Positions 49,685 through 58,361 of a stretch of 64,000 nt of DNA are shown one piece after another (within the stretch, counting starts at the first letter, position 1; every line of letters starts with the position of its first letter). The notes beneath the pieces were generated by a model that was not told the DNA's origin, searched no databases, and worked only from the letters and a program-made list of their open reading frames with translations. Position numbers and translations under genes: made by a program. This DNA comes from Lentisphaeraceae bacterium (GTDB taxonomy: Bacteria > Verrucomicrobiota > Kiritimatiellia > RFP12 > DVOR01). The stretch spans positions 8,074 to 72,073 of the forward strand of contig SFJE01000005.1 in the NCBI GenBank assembly GCA_004555175.1. The letters are read 5' to 3'.

Positions 49685-52387
49685 TTATCCTTTCACTGAG
49701 AGACGAATATGATAAAGTGTGAGAAGGTCTTGTGTCAAGGCGGCATCATAGGCTTCCAAGCCGAAGCCTTGTAACACCACTCGTTCAAATGCCTGCCTGT
49801 CCTTCTGGATGAGTTCCTGCTCAAGAGGCAAAATGGAGCGATTGAGCAATGGGACAAACGCGTCAATGATGGCTTTCTCAGCGGCCGGTGTGAGCAATGC
49901 CGGGTTCAACATTGGCAATGCACGAAATGTAGTCGTGCTCGTATCCAAGACTCCCTCTCCACGGCCAAAACCAACGGCTTCAATACAAAGCATAGAAAGC
50001 CGCGAATTGAGCAATGCGTGAATAAGTGCTTCCTTCTGCGTCCACGGCTCGCGCAGGGTCAGGCCCGTAAGGCGCTGATTGAGCACCGTTCCACGGGGGA
50101 GTCGGAAGACCATATGGCGTTTGTAAGGATTAAGGGGAACTGCAAAATGATGGTCGGAAACATGTGACGCGCAATACCAATACGCTTTCTTCGAAAGGGA
50201 TTTCGCGCTTGCCTGAAGTTGCCCCATATGGTTTTCCACCCACCGTAGTGCCCCCTGATTACCATCAGCTTTGAGCGCTTCAATAGTTTTTCCGCAAACG
50301 AACGCATGGCCATCCGGTATGGCCTCCAATCGCATTTGTTTGCTGGAGGATTTGAGAAGGGGTCTGAGAAAGATGGGCTCAATATGTTGGGCATCGTCCG
50401 TGGCGGGGTAAAAGAATGCGTCCCATCCCCATCGCTCGCCGCGTCCGGGAGTCATTACTTTCGTTAATGGGCAGACACTTCCTTGCATAGCGTCCCACCA
50501 TTCCCACGATACGAACGCGGTGGATAACGAGAAGCCGTCTTTGAGGCGCTTACGTAGGACATCCACCGAATGAAGACGGAGCGTGAGCCAAGCATCGTCA
50601 CATGGAAGATGCGCTATCAGATGCGTGGACAAGTGTTCTACATCAGTGTCTGTCCATTTTTCAAGGGGGCGTTTGGTTAATGCGAAGGCCGTTTGTCCAT
50701 CGGCGTACGGTGAAGTCCCCTTGACGGAAAGGTAGAGCAATGTAGTGACAACTTTAGCGTTTTGGAACCAACGTCCGGCGGCCGACAGCACTACCGTCTC
50801 AATGTCATATTGTTGAAGCAAAGCCTCAAATGTAGCCTTCCCCCATTGTGTGCCCATCCAAGCGTTTGGCAAGATAAGTGCTAGCCGCCCTGTTGGCGAA
50901 AGAAACTTTCTGAGCGCGAACAGAATTGAGATGGCATAGTCCGCCCGATTGCCAATGGCCGCCGGGAGTGGGACGCTACGCTCTACATCCTCAAAGCGAA
51001 CGAAGGGAAGATTGGAGGCAATAAGACCGAAATGCGGCAACGGTTCGCGGCGCATCGCCTTTTCTCTGGGATGGGCAAACGATAACAAGGCATTCTCTTG
51101 GAGGGCCGTCACATCAGCTTGGAATGTATGCAATGGCATTTCCGTCGCTTCTGGGTGTGAGAGGGCCAGCGTCGCCAATCGTAGAACAAAGGATTCTACG
51201 TCCGAGGCCCACACCTGTTGCCGCGCTGTTTGTGGAGTTTCCATCGAATCTTCACGCAATGCGCAGAGTGCCTGGGCGATGGTGCCTGTGCCGCAACAAG
51301 GATCCCACATCGGTTCACTGCACATTCCCGAGGCGCGAACAAGCAAACGGGCAAGTGCGGGGGGGGTTGGGAATTGTCCCAACCGTTTACGGACCGTTTG
51401 AGGGACAATGCCCACCAAATAATCATGCAAGATTTGACGAGAAGGCTGTGAGACAACGACAGAGGCAAGGAAGCGGTGAAACGAAAGCAACTCTTCCCAA
51501 GCAATTTCCGGCAATAGAGTGTCCAAGGGTGTCTTAAGGAACAGTGCAGCGTGATCGCATTCTCTCGTCAAAGCCTGAAATATCTCTAATGCTTCTTGTA
51601 GGGAAACCGCTCGCGAGTCCGCACAAAATTGCCGTAAAGGCTCATAGTAAGCCGCCAATCCATGTGCTGCCACAATACGCAAGAACCAGGTCAGCAGAAT
51701 GGACCACGCCAACGCATCTTCAGGTTTGGCTGCGACTTTTTTGAGGGCGGGGTTAAGAACCTTCCAACGGCTGATGGCCACGGCTTCAGCACGATTACTT
51801 GATACGCTTGCAAGCGTAGCGCGAAGCGCCGGCAGATGACGGTCACTCCACGCGATGAACAACTGCTCCACCTGTTGTCCTAACGCAAGTGGTGTGCGAA
51901 ACGAGGTTTGCCCAAACCATGCGTTAAGATCATCGAGGATGCGCTCAAGCAGAGCACTCCACTGTGCGCGGTGTGCTTCCACGTTAGCGCGTGTCAATGC
52001 GTGTTCCAAAGACCATGTGCGAATGCAACGCCATCCGCCTTGCGCATCCTTTTCCCAGAGCGCAGCATAGTTGACATTCCAGACAAGTGTACTGGTTAGT
52101 CCAAGATATGTGGCCTTGGCTTGTGCATTGGCGAGCAGTTCGGCATCGTTGACGGAGGTTTCCGGGAATTTCAACTCCCATCCTTGCAGAAGCTCCAATG
52201 ATGTCTCGCCAGCACAAAGCAATACATCCGGGAAAAGCGTGGTCCCACTCGTTCTTTTGAGACCATATTCCCCCGTGGCGCGAACAATTCGTCCCGAGTG
52301 AGTCTTGGCGTACGCGATGACGGCCTGTATCACCTCAATGGCCCACACACGCTCATTGTATGTCAGGAGCGAAGAGAGGTTAGGCAT
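49685..52387 (-). CDS. Type IIG-like restriction-methyltransferase
   Basis: The 900-aa protein joins a putative PD-(D/E)XK nuclease at the N-terminus (FPDVLL...WELKFPET, about 53-78) to a gamma-class adenine methyltransferase: SAM motif WDPCCGTGTIA (near 360) and catalytic SNLPFVRFED (a variant of NPPY), then a C-terminal target-recognition-like region. Combined cutting and modifying chains are type IIG (Eco57I-like). Base composition is visibly more A/T than nfnA/nfnB. Its start overlaps the methylase stop by 8 nt, and its last codons run over the nfnB ribosome-binding site. Confidence 0.85.
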   Translation of the reverse strand: MPNLSSLLTYNERVWAIEVIQAVIAYAKTHSGRIVRATGEYGLKRTSGTTLFPDVLLCAGETSLELLQGWELKFPETSVNDAELLANAQAKATYLGLTSTLVWNVNYAALWEKDAQGGWRCIRTWSLEHALTRANVEAHRAQWSALLERILDDLNAWFGQTSFRTPLALGQQVEQLFIAWSDRHLPALRATLASVSSNRAEAVAISRWKVLNPALKKVAAKPEDALAWSILLTWFLRIVAAHGLAAYYEPLRQFCADSRAVSLQEALEIFQALTRECDHAALFLKTPLDTLLPEIAWEELLSFHRFLASVVVSQPSRQILHDYLVGIVPQTVRKRLGQFPTPPALARLLVRASGMCSEPMWDPCCGTGTIAQALCALREDSMETPQTARQQVWASDVESFVLRLATLALSHPEATEMPLHTFQADVTALQENALLSFAHPREKAMRREPLPHFGLIASNLPFVRFEDVERSVPLPAAIGNRADYAISILFALRKFLSPTGRLALILPNAWMGTQWGKATFEALLQQYDIETVVLSAAGRWFQNAKVVTTLLYLSVKGTSPYADGQTAFALTKRPLEKWTDTDVEHLSTHLIAHLPCDDAWLTLRLHSVDVLRKRLKDGFSLSTAFVSWEWWDAMQGSVCPLTKVMTPGRGERWGWDAFFYPATDDAQHIEPIFLRPLLKSSSKQMRLEAIPDGHAFVCGKTIEALKADGNQGALRWVENHMGQLQASAKSLSKKAYWYCASHVSDHHFAVPLNPYKRHMVFRLPRGTVLNQRLTGLTLREPWTQKEALIHALLNSRLSMLCIEAVGFGRGEGVLDTSTTTFRALPMLNPALLTPAAEKAIIDAFVPLLNRSILPLEQELIQKDRQAFERVVLQGFGLEAYDAALTQDLLTLYHIRLSVKG

Positions 52388-53393
52388 AAGTCGCCTCCAA
52401 GGCTTGCTTCAAGCGCATTTCCGCTATATGCACAAAGTCTATGTCATGTGTCTTAAAGCGTTGCGCTTGCACATTACGCTCAATACCAACAAATCGCCGT
52501 CCTTCCTTCGCCGCTGCCACCAAGAAACTACCACTTCCAAAAGCATTGTCCAACACCAAGTCCCCGGGATTGGAGAAGGTCCGGACAAAATATTGCCCGA
52601 GCGCGACCGGTTTTTGCGTGGGATGCCACACGTCACCTTCAGATTCCGCCGTCTTAAAATACACGACATCCGTTGGATAGCGGAACCCCGTACTTTTGAC
52701 ATGGCTTGCCTGAAAGTCACCATAAGAACCAGAGAGTTGTGCTTTCCGAATGCCTTTATCGTAAGGGGCTCCTAGCGTCATTTGCGGATTGTATGTGGGT
52801 TGCTTTCGATAAAAGACACAAATATCCTCATGCTTTCTTAACGGTTGTTTCTTGGCATTGAGAAAATTGGTAGGTTTTGACTTCTCCCAAACTATTTTAT
52901 ATTTGAAATATTGAGCCTGACTAAGCATTAGTTGAGCGGTAAAAAACCCTTGCGCGGTCAGGACGATGGCACCATTCGGCTTGAGCACGCGCCAATATGC
53001 CTGCCAAAGCGCTTTCAAGGGAATGATGCTATCCCACGCATTTTGCGTGGTTCCGTAAGGCAAATCACAGAGGATGAGCGAAACACTTTGCGCCGGGAAG
53101 TAGGGCAACACCTCCAAGCAATCTCCTTCAAAGAGTGTATTGGAAATGTCTGTCCCTGTAAGCGGGTATTGCGGAAGTGTACGCACCACGCGAACAGGCG
53201 AGGCGGGTTCGGACGGCACCACGCATCGCACAGGGCAGTTTGTTTCGGTTGATACATACTCCCAACGCAGACCATACGCGAAGAGGTCTTCCTCCCGACA
53301 TTGTAAAATGCGTTCCGGCACATCCCCCTTGTAGAGCGGCACACCAAGATGCGCTCGCAAGAAACAAGCGTCCTCTGGAGACAGAATACTCAC
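52380..53393 (-). CDS. DNA methyltransferase of the inserted RM cassette
   Basis: A beta-class N6-adenine or N4-cytosine methyltransferase, 337 aa. The catalytic motif IV is CDLPYGTTQNAWD (variant of D/S-PPY) near residue 109. Motif I is DNAFGSGSFLVAA near residue 280, and HPTQKP lies between, as expected for this class. The N-terminal 80 residues are not recognisable and may contact DNA. The start is GTG at 53393, only 4 nt after the nfnA stop. It probably protects host sites from the type IIG partner or modifies the other strand. Confidence 0.88.
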   Translation of the reverse strand: MSILSPEDACFLRAHLGVPLYKGDVPERILQCREEDLFAYGLRWEYVSTETNCPVRCVVPSEPASPVRVVRTLPQYPLTGTDISNTLFEGDCLEVLPYFPAQSVSLILCDLPYGTTQNAWDSIIPLKALWQAYWRVLKPNGAIVLTAQGFFTAQLMLSQAQYFKYKIVWEKSKPTNFLNAKKQPLRKHEDICVFYRKQPTYNPQMTLGAPYDKGIRKAQLSGSYGDFQASHVKSTGFRYPTDVVYFKTAESEGDVWHPTQKPVALGQYFVRTFSNPGDLVLDNAFGSGSFLVAAAKEGRRFVGIERNVQAQRFKTHDIDFVHIAEMRLKQALEATYA

Positions 53394-53397
53394 GGAC

Positions 53398-54237
53398 TCA
53401 CTCGAGGCCTTCGGCCATCTTAAAGAGGTTGCAATTCTCCTCGCGCTCGCGGGGGATGAAGGCGCGGTTGCGCTGCATCAGGTTATCGAAGTCCACCTGG
53501 TGCGCATCGAACTCCGGCCCGTCCACGCAGACGAACTTAATCTTCCCGCCCACCAGCACGCGGCAGCCGCCGCACATCCCGGTGCCATCAATCATAATCG
53601 CGTTGAGCGAAGCAACCGTCGGCACATTGAAGGGCTTGGTCGTCAGCGCGCAGAACTTCATCATAATCGGCGGCCCGATCGTCACGCACTCCTTCACCTC
53701 TTCGCGCTCGCAGACCTCCTTCAGCGGCTCGGTCACCAGCGCCTTGCGCCCGTAGGAGCCATCGTCCGTGCAGATAATCAGCTCATCGGCAATCTTGCCC
53801 ATCTCCTCTTCCATAATCAGGAGATCCTTGTTGCGCGCGCCGATAATCACAATCACCCGGTTGCCCGCAGCCTTCATCGCCTGCGCAATCGGATGCAGCG
53901 GCGCCACGCCGATGCCACCGCCCACGCACACCACCGTCCCGCGCTGCTCAATGTGCGTCGGGCGCCCCAGCGGCCCCAGGAACACCGGCAACGCGTCGCC
54001 CACATTCATCTGCGCGAGCTTCTTCGTCGAGAACCCCACCGCCTGGAAGATGATGCGCACATCGCCCTTCACCGGGTCGGCATCGGCAATCGTCAACGGA
54101 ATCCGCTCGCCAAACTGCTCATCAATCTGCAGGATAATAAACTGCCCGGCCTTGCGCTCCTCGGCAATCAACGGAGCGTGGATCCACATCGAATAAACCT
54201 CGGCGGACAACTGCTCCTTCGCAACAATCGGAAACAT
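53398..54237 (-). CDS. NfnA-like NAD/FAD-binding subunit (sulfide dehydrogenase/PyrK-like)
   Basis: The 279-aa protein has a ferredoxin-reductase-type fold: an FAD-binding beta-barrel (ERIPLTIADAD), an NAD-binding domain (VCVGGGIGVAPLHPIAQAM) and a C-terminal Cys cluster (DGTGMCGGCRV...CVDGPEFD) for a [2Fe-2S] centre. It matches the small subunit of NfnAB/SudBA. In other genomes it lies directly before the large subunit; here 3.7 kb of RM genes intervene. The ATG at 54237 follows AAGGAGAG. Confidence 0.9.
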   Translation of the reverse strand: MFPIVAKEQLSAEVYSMWIHAPLIAEERKAGQFIILQIDEQFGERIPLTIADADPVKGDVRIIFQAVGFSTKKLAQMNVGDALPVFLGPLGRPTHIEQRGTVVCVGGGIGVAPLHPIAQAMKAAGNRVIVIIGARNKDLLIMEEEMGKIADELIICTDDGSYGRKALVTEPLKEVCEREEVKECVTIGPPIMMKFCALTTKPFNVPTVASLNAIMIDGTGMCGGCRVLVGGKIKFVCVDGPEFDAHQVDFDNLMQRNRAFIPREREENCNLFKMAEGLE

Positions 54238-54279
54238 CGTTCTCTCTCCTTGACTAGGGTGCGTAAATCACGGCCGCGA

Positions 54280-54285
54280 AGTATA
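54280..54285 (-). promoter_or_regulatory. Promoter of the nfnA-RM-nfnB unit
   Basis: TTGTGGTATACT on the minus strand: TGG before TATACT, with poor -35 (GCGCAG). With no other promoter visible before nfnB, this one must serve all four genes. Confidence 0.5.
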
Positions 54286-54344
54286 CCACAATCCCGCGCC
54301 CGCTGCGCAGACGTCTCCACGCCCCCGCGCTCGCTGTCGCTCGC

Positions 54345-54376
54345 GTGAAGGCCGAGCGAAGCGAAGGCGCTAGGCC
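54345..54376 (+). repeat. Dispersed 32-35 bp intergenic repeat, copy 5
   Basis: GTGAAGGCCGAGCGAAGCGA followed by AGGCGCTAGGCCA. It is most like copy 1. Confidence 0.6.
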
Positions 54377-54592
54377 AAAACGGCCGAGGCGCGCTAGGCC
54401 GGATCATCCGGAGATTCCGAAGATTCCGGAGGCGGCCCGCCAATGGGGGGCAGGGGGCGAGGCCCCCCGCGTGAGCGCGCGACCGAGGGCTTATCGTAGC
54501 GTGCGGCTTTAGCCGCGCAGAAAAGGCCCCCCGCGTGAGCGCGCTATGCCGCATAGACAATCCACGATTTACTTTACAACTGGGGCGTCCCC

Positions 54593-54707
54593 GCGCCTAC
54601 CTCACCTCGACCTAGGGCCTACCTCACCTCGACCTAGGGCCTAGGTCACCTCGAGGTAGGGCCTAGGTCACCTCGAGGTAGGCCCTTCCTTTTTGAGAGT
54701 ATCGGCT
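54593..54707. repeat. Tandem palindrome array, CCTAGG type, four units, with conserved ends
   Basis: CACCTCGA-type words start at 54603, 54625, 54647 and 54669, each 22 bp apart. The head CCGCGCCTACCTCA and tail CCTTCCTTTTT..GTATCGGC are shared with the array at 15981. Confidence 0.75.
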
Positions 54708-54749
54708 GCCCAAAAACAGAGCCTCCCCGTTTTCCTCCTCGCGTCTACC

Positions 54750-54866
54750 CGTCATCTGTCGTCCGTCATCTCTCCTCCGTCATCTCTCATCTGTCCTCCG
54801 TCATCCGTCATCTCTCCTCCGTCATCTCTCATCTGTCCTCCGTCATCCGTCATCTCTCCTCCGTCC
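54750..54866. repeat. CCGTCATC / CTGTCATC low-complexity repeat tract
   Basis: Imperfect alternation of CCGTCATC, CTCTCATC and CTGTCCTC over about 115 bp. A similar tract precedes the receiver-protein gene (57495-57590), and single copies lie at 20028 and 22630 on the other strand. Confidence 0.7.
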
Positions 54867-54893
54867 ATTACCCCTTGTGCTGGGAAAGTGTGC

Positions 54894-54899
54894 TATACT
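54894..54899 (+). promoter_or_regulatory. Alcohol dehydrogenase extended -10 box
   Basis: TGTGCTATACT gives TGC before TATACT (54894-54899). The ATG is only 9 nt downstream and has no Shine-Dalgarno, so the mRNA should be leaderless or nearly so. Confidence 0.5.
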
Positions 54900-54908
54900 A
54901 GTGGCGTT

Positions 54909-56018
54909 ATGAACAGGGTACACTTTTATCTTCCGACGGATGTTTATGAGGGCAAAGGCTGCGTGTCGCAGCACGCGGAGGCGTTGGTTCTGGGGCGCAA
55001 AGCACTGGTTGTCACGGGCAAGATCGGCGCGAAGGCGTCGGGCGCGCTCGCCGATGTGCAGCAAGCGCTCGAGGCGCGGCGCGTGGCATGGGCGCACTTT
55101 GATGGCGTGGGTGAAAATCCGGATGATGAGCAGGTGTACGCGGGCGCGGCCGTGGCGCAGGCCGAGGGGTGCGACTTTGTGGTGGCCATTGGTGGCGGCT
55201 CGGCAATGGACGCGGCCAAAGCCATTGCTTGGGTGGTGGACAGCCAAATCGACCGTGGAGACTTCTTTGCCGAAAAGCCGCAGCCCGATGATGCGGTCCT
55301 GCCGATTGTGGCCGTACCGATTACCTGCGGCACGGGCAGCGAGGTGACGCCCTATGCCATTATTACCGACCACCACGCGCGCACCAAAGTGAACGTCTCG
55401 GGGCGGCAGCTCTTCCCGCGCGTGGCCTTGCTCGATGGGCGCTACCTCGATTCCCTGCCCGCGCAGGTGGTCTGCGACACGGCGCTCGATGCGCTCTCGC
55501 ACGCGATTGAAGGGGCCTACTCGCTGCGCTCGGACGCCCTCTCGCTAGCCCTAGCGGTGGAATCCATCGGCGTGGTGATGCCCGAACTGGTGCGCTTGGC
55601 GCACGGCACCTTTGTGAATCGCGCGCGGTTGCTCCATGGATCTCTGTTGGCGGGAATGGTGATTGCGCAGGCGGGGACAGGCCTGGTGCACGCGATGGGC
55701 TATCCGCTCACCTATTACAAGCACCTGCCGCACGGGCGGGCCAACGGGGTGCTGCTCGCCGGGTATCTAGAGTTCATGGAGCACTCCTGCCCAGAGCGGA
55801 CGGCGCTGCTGCTGAAGGCGATGGGCTTGCAGGTGCCAGAGGAGTTCCAGGCGCTGGTGGATATGCTCTTCGATCGGCTCGGCTGCGCGCGCGAAGTGCC
55901 CACCGAAGAGGAACTCGTGCGCTTCACGCGCGAACCGTTGCGCCTTGAAGTGGTCAAGCGCTATCGCACGATGCCCTCGCCTGAAGAGGTGATGGACATC
56001 TATCGATATGGATTTTAA
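54909..56018 (+). CDS. Iron-dependent alcohol dehydrogenase family protein
   Basis: NAD(P)H-dependent oxidoreductase, 369 aa, of the Fe-ADH family. The nucleotide-binding half has VVAIGGGSAMDAAKAIA and PITCGTGSEVTPYAI. The metal-binding half supplies Asp and His ligands (CDTALDALSHAIEG, HGSLLAGMVIAQAGTGLVHAMGYPLTYYKHLPHG). Substrate is not predictable; butanol, 1,3-propanediol or lactaldehyde are typical. The chosen ATG discards an upstream in-frame stretch made only of repeat DNA. Confidence 0.93.
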   Translation: MNRVHFYLPTDVYEGKGCVSQHAEALVLGRKALVVTGKIGAKASGALADVQQALEARRVAWAHFDGVGENPDDEQVYAGAAVAQAEGCDFVVAIGGGSAMDAAKAIAWVVDSQIDRGDFFAEKPQPDDAVLPIVAVPITCGTGSEVTPYAIITDHHARTKVNVSGRQLFPRVALLDGRYLDSLPAQVVCDTALDALSHAIEGAYSLRSDALSLALAVESIGVVMPELVRLAHGTFVNRARLLHGSLLAGMVIAQAGTGLVHAMGYPLTYYKHLPHGRANGVLLAGYLEFMEHSCPERTALLLKAMGLQVPEEFQALVDMLFDRLGCAREVPTEEELVRFTREPLRLEVVKRYRTMPSPEEVMDIYRYGF

Positions 56019-56068
56019 GCGACCGCTGCGGCAGGCGCCGTGGGCGGATCTTTTAGAAAGGTAAGGTT

Positions 56069-57475
56069 ATGAGCAAGTTGCAAGGGTGCATCAAGCGCGA
56101 AAATGGTGTGCGTGCGATGTCGGAAGCCGACGCGCAAGCGTGTGAAGCGTACGCGAAGGATTATCTCAGTTATCTAGGAATTGCCAAGACCGAGCGGCGG
56201 GCGTATGCCGAGGCCGTGCGGCGTATCGAGGCGTTGGGCTTCAAAGAACTCTCGCAGGTCGAAACCCTCAAGCCCGGTGACAAGGTTTACCGCGGCTATC
56301 ACGGCAAGACGCTAATGGCGGCCGTCATCGGCACCGAGCCGGTGACCGGCGGCATCAATGTCATCGGCGGCCACACCGATGCCCCGCGCATCGACCTCAA
56401 GCCGGTGCCGGTCTGCGAAAAGGGCGGCTTTGCCTACTTCGACACCCATTACTATGGCGGCATCAAGAAGTTCCACTGGCTCATCCACCCCCTGGCCCTC
56501 TACGGCGTGGTGGCCAAGCCCGACGGCACGCAGGTGGAAATCGCTATCGGCGATAAGCCCGAGGACCCCGTCTTCCAGATTACCGACATCCTTCCTCACT
56601 TCGGCGCCGAGCAGGCCGGCAAGAAGCTCGCCGAGGCCTTCGACCCCGAGGATATGGACCTGCTGATCGGCTCGCTCCCCGCCTCCAAGGACGATGACGA
56701 CGAGGACGTCAAGGACAAGGTCAAGCTCAACATCCTCCGCCTCCTTGAGCGCGAATATGGCATCACTGAGGAGGACTTCCTCTCCGCCGAGCTCGAGATC
56801 GTCCCCGCCGGCATGCCGCGCGACCTCGGCCTCGATCGCTCGATGATCGTGGGCTACGGCCACGATGACCGCGTCTGCGCCTATGCCGGGCTCAAGGCCC
56901 TGATGGACCTGCCCGCCGTCCCCCGCAAGACCGGCATGGTCCTCCTCTGCGACAAGGAAGAGATTGGCTCGGTCGGCGCCACGGGCATGGACTCGACCTT
57001 CTTCGAGAACTCCGTGGCCGAACTCATCGCCCGCCAAGATCCCACCGCCGGCGACCTCGCCGTCCGCCGCGCCCTCGAGCGTAGCCGGATGCTCTCGGCC
57101 GATGTCTGCGCTGCCAGCGACCCCCACTTCCCCAACGCCGATTCGCCCAACAACATGGCCCTGATGAATGCCGGCGGCTGCCTCATCAAGTACACCGGCG
57201 CCCGCGGCAAGGGCGGCGCCTCCGACGCGCGTGCCGAGTTCATTGCCGACCTGCGCCGCATCTTCGCGGCCGACGGCGTTACCTGGCAGGCCGGCGAGCT
57301 CGGCCGTTGCGAGAAGGGTGGCGGCGGCACCATCGCCCTCTACCTCGCCCGCTACGGGATGGATGTGGTCGACTTCGGTGTGCCCCTGCTCAATATGCAC
57401 GCGCCCTGGGAGGCAGCCTCGAAGTTCGACTGCTACATGACCTACCGCGCCTACCGCGCCTTCCTGGCCGATTGA
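56069..57475 (+). CDS. M18-family aminopeptidase
   Basis: Zinc aminopeptidase of the M18 (aspartyl aminopeptidase) family, 468 aa, probably cytosolic with a preference for acidic or neutral N-terminal residues. Metal and catalytic residues sit in GGHTDAPRIDLKP (near 96), LCDKEEIGSVGATG (near 293) and LLNMHAPWEAASKFD (near 440). An acidic insert (SKDDDDEDVKDKVK, about 208-221) falls in the domain that links the dodecamer. AAAGGTAAG precedes the ATG. Confidence 0.93.
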   Translation: MSKLQGCIKRENGVRAMSEADAQACEAYAKDYLSYLGIAKTERRAYAEAVRRIEALGFKELSQVETLKPGDKVYRGYHGKTLMAAVIGTEPVTGGINVIGGHTDAPRIDLKPVPVCEKGGFAYFDTHYYGGIKKFHWLIHPLALYGVVAKPDGTQVEIAIGDKPEDPVFQITDILPHFGAEQAGKKLAEAFDPEDMDLLIGSLPASKDDDDEDVKDKVKLNILRLLEREYGITEEDFLSAELEIVPAGMPRDLGLDRSMIVGYGHDDRVCAYAGLKALMDLPAVPRKTGMVLLCDKEEIGSVGATGMDSTFFENSVAELIARQDPTAGDLAVRRALERSRMLSADVCAASDPHFPNADSPNNMALMNAGGCLIKYTGARGKGGASDARAEFIADLRRIFAADGVTWQAGELGRCEKGGGGTIALYLARYGMDVVDFGVPLLNMHAPWEAASKFDCYMTYRAYRAFLAD

Positions 57476-57594
57476 CGCTCGCAAGCGAGCGGATGACAGA
57501 TGATGGAGGAGAGATGGCAGTAGGCCTTCGGCCCTCCTCTGTCATCCGTCATCCATCCTCTGTCATCTGTCTTCCCTCCTCTGTCATCTATCTA

Positions 57595-58359
57595 ATGAAC
57601 AAGCACCTTCTGCTGGTCGACGACGATCCGAACATCCGAATGATGTTGGGCGACTTCCTCGTGGGCGCGGGTTATGAAGTGACCTGCGCCGACTCCGGGG
57701 AAGCCGCCCTGCAGTGTATGCTCGAAGCCTTGCCCGACCTCGTCATCCTCGATATGGGGATGCCTGGGATGGGCGGCACCGGCTTCCTTGAGCGCATCAC
57801 CGATCGCCTCGGCCGCACCCGCGTGCCCGTCCTCGTCCTCACCGCGCGCAGCAACCTCGCCGAGTTCTTCGCCAACAAGCAAATCGCCGGCTTCCTCACC
57901 AAGCCCGCCGATCCCGAGGAACTCCTCGCCGAGGTCCAGCGCATCCTCTTTATGGAGAGCGACCTGCCGCGCGGCGAAACGATGGTGGTGGGCGAAGATG
58001 TCCGCCGCCTCGTCGTCCTAGCCGAAGCCAACGCTATCCGCGCCAACGCCCTCTGCGAGGCGCTGGGCAAGGCAGGCTTCACCGTCGAGGTGGTGCGCAC
58101 CGGCCCTGAAGCCATTGAGGCAGTCATCGCGCGCCGCCCCGCCGGACTCATCCTCCCGATGAACACCGAAGGAATGAGCGCCGATGGCGTCCTCGAGATC
58201 CTTCGCAAGCTCCCCGCCGGGCAATCCCTCCCCATCGTCCTCTACGCCGCCGAATGTATGCCCGAGCGCGTCTGTTTCATCGACCCGCGCAACGTCGCCA
58301 AGGTCCCCGGCACCGACGGCCTCACCATTGCCCGCGTGGCAATGAAAACCATCGTCTAA
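57595..58359 (+). CDS. Tandem receiver-domain protein without output domain
   Basis: 254 aa. The first receiver is intact: LLVDDDPNIR, LVILDMGMPGMGG (phospho-Asp) and FLTKPADPEEL (Lys). The second (about residues 138-225) keeps the fold (VLAEANAIRANALCEALGKA, VEVVRTGPEAIEAVIARRP) but has LILPMNTEG where the phospho-Asp should be, so it is pseudo-receiver-like. No DNA-binding or enzymatic domain follows. It could relay phosphate or act by protein contact. It begins directly after a CTGTCATC tract with no clear Shine-Dalgarno, and nrdR follows 2 nt after its stop. Confidence 0.85.
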   Translation: MNKHLLLVDDDPNIRMMLGDFLVGAGYEVTCADSGEAALQCMLEALPDLVILDMGMPGMGGTGFLERITDRLGRTRVPVLVLTARSNLAEFFANKQIAGFLTKPADPEELLAEVQRILFMESDLPRGETMVVGEDVRRLVVLAEANAIRANALCEALGKAGFTVEVVRTGPEAIEAVIARRPAGLILPMNTEGMSADGVLEILRKLPAGQSLPIVLYAAECMPERVCFIDPRNVAKVPGTDGLTIARVAMKTIV

Positions 58360-58361
58360 CC

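Larger units (their letters stand above)
54238..54908. other. Non-coding region between nfnA and the alcohol dehydrogenase gene
   Basis: Holds the nfnA promoter, dispersed repeat copy 5, a second CCTAGG-type palindrome array, a long low-complexity stretch of CCGTCATC/CTGTCATC words (about 54750-54866) and the alcohol dehydrogenase promoter. No supported gene. Confidence 0.5.
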
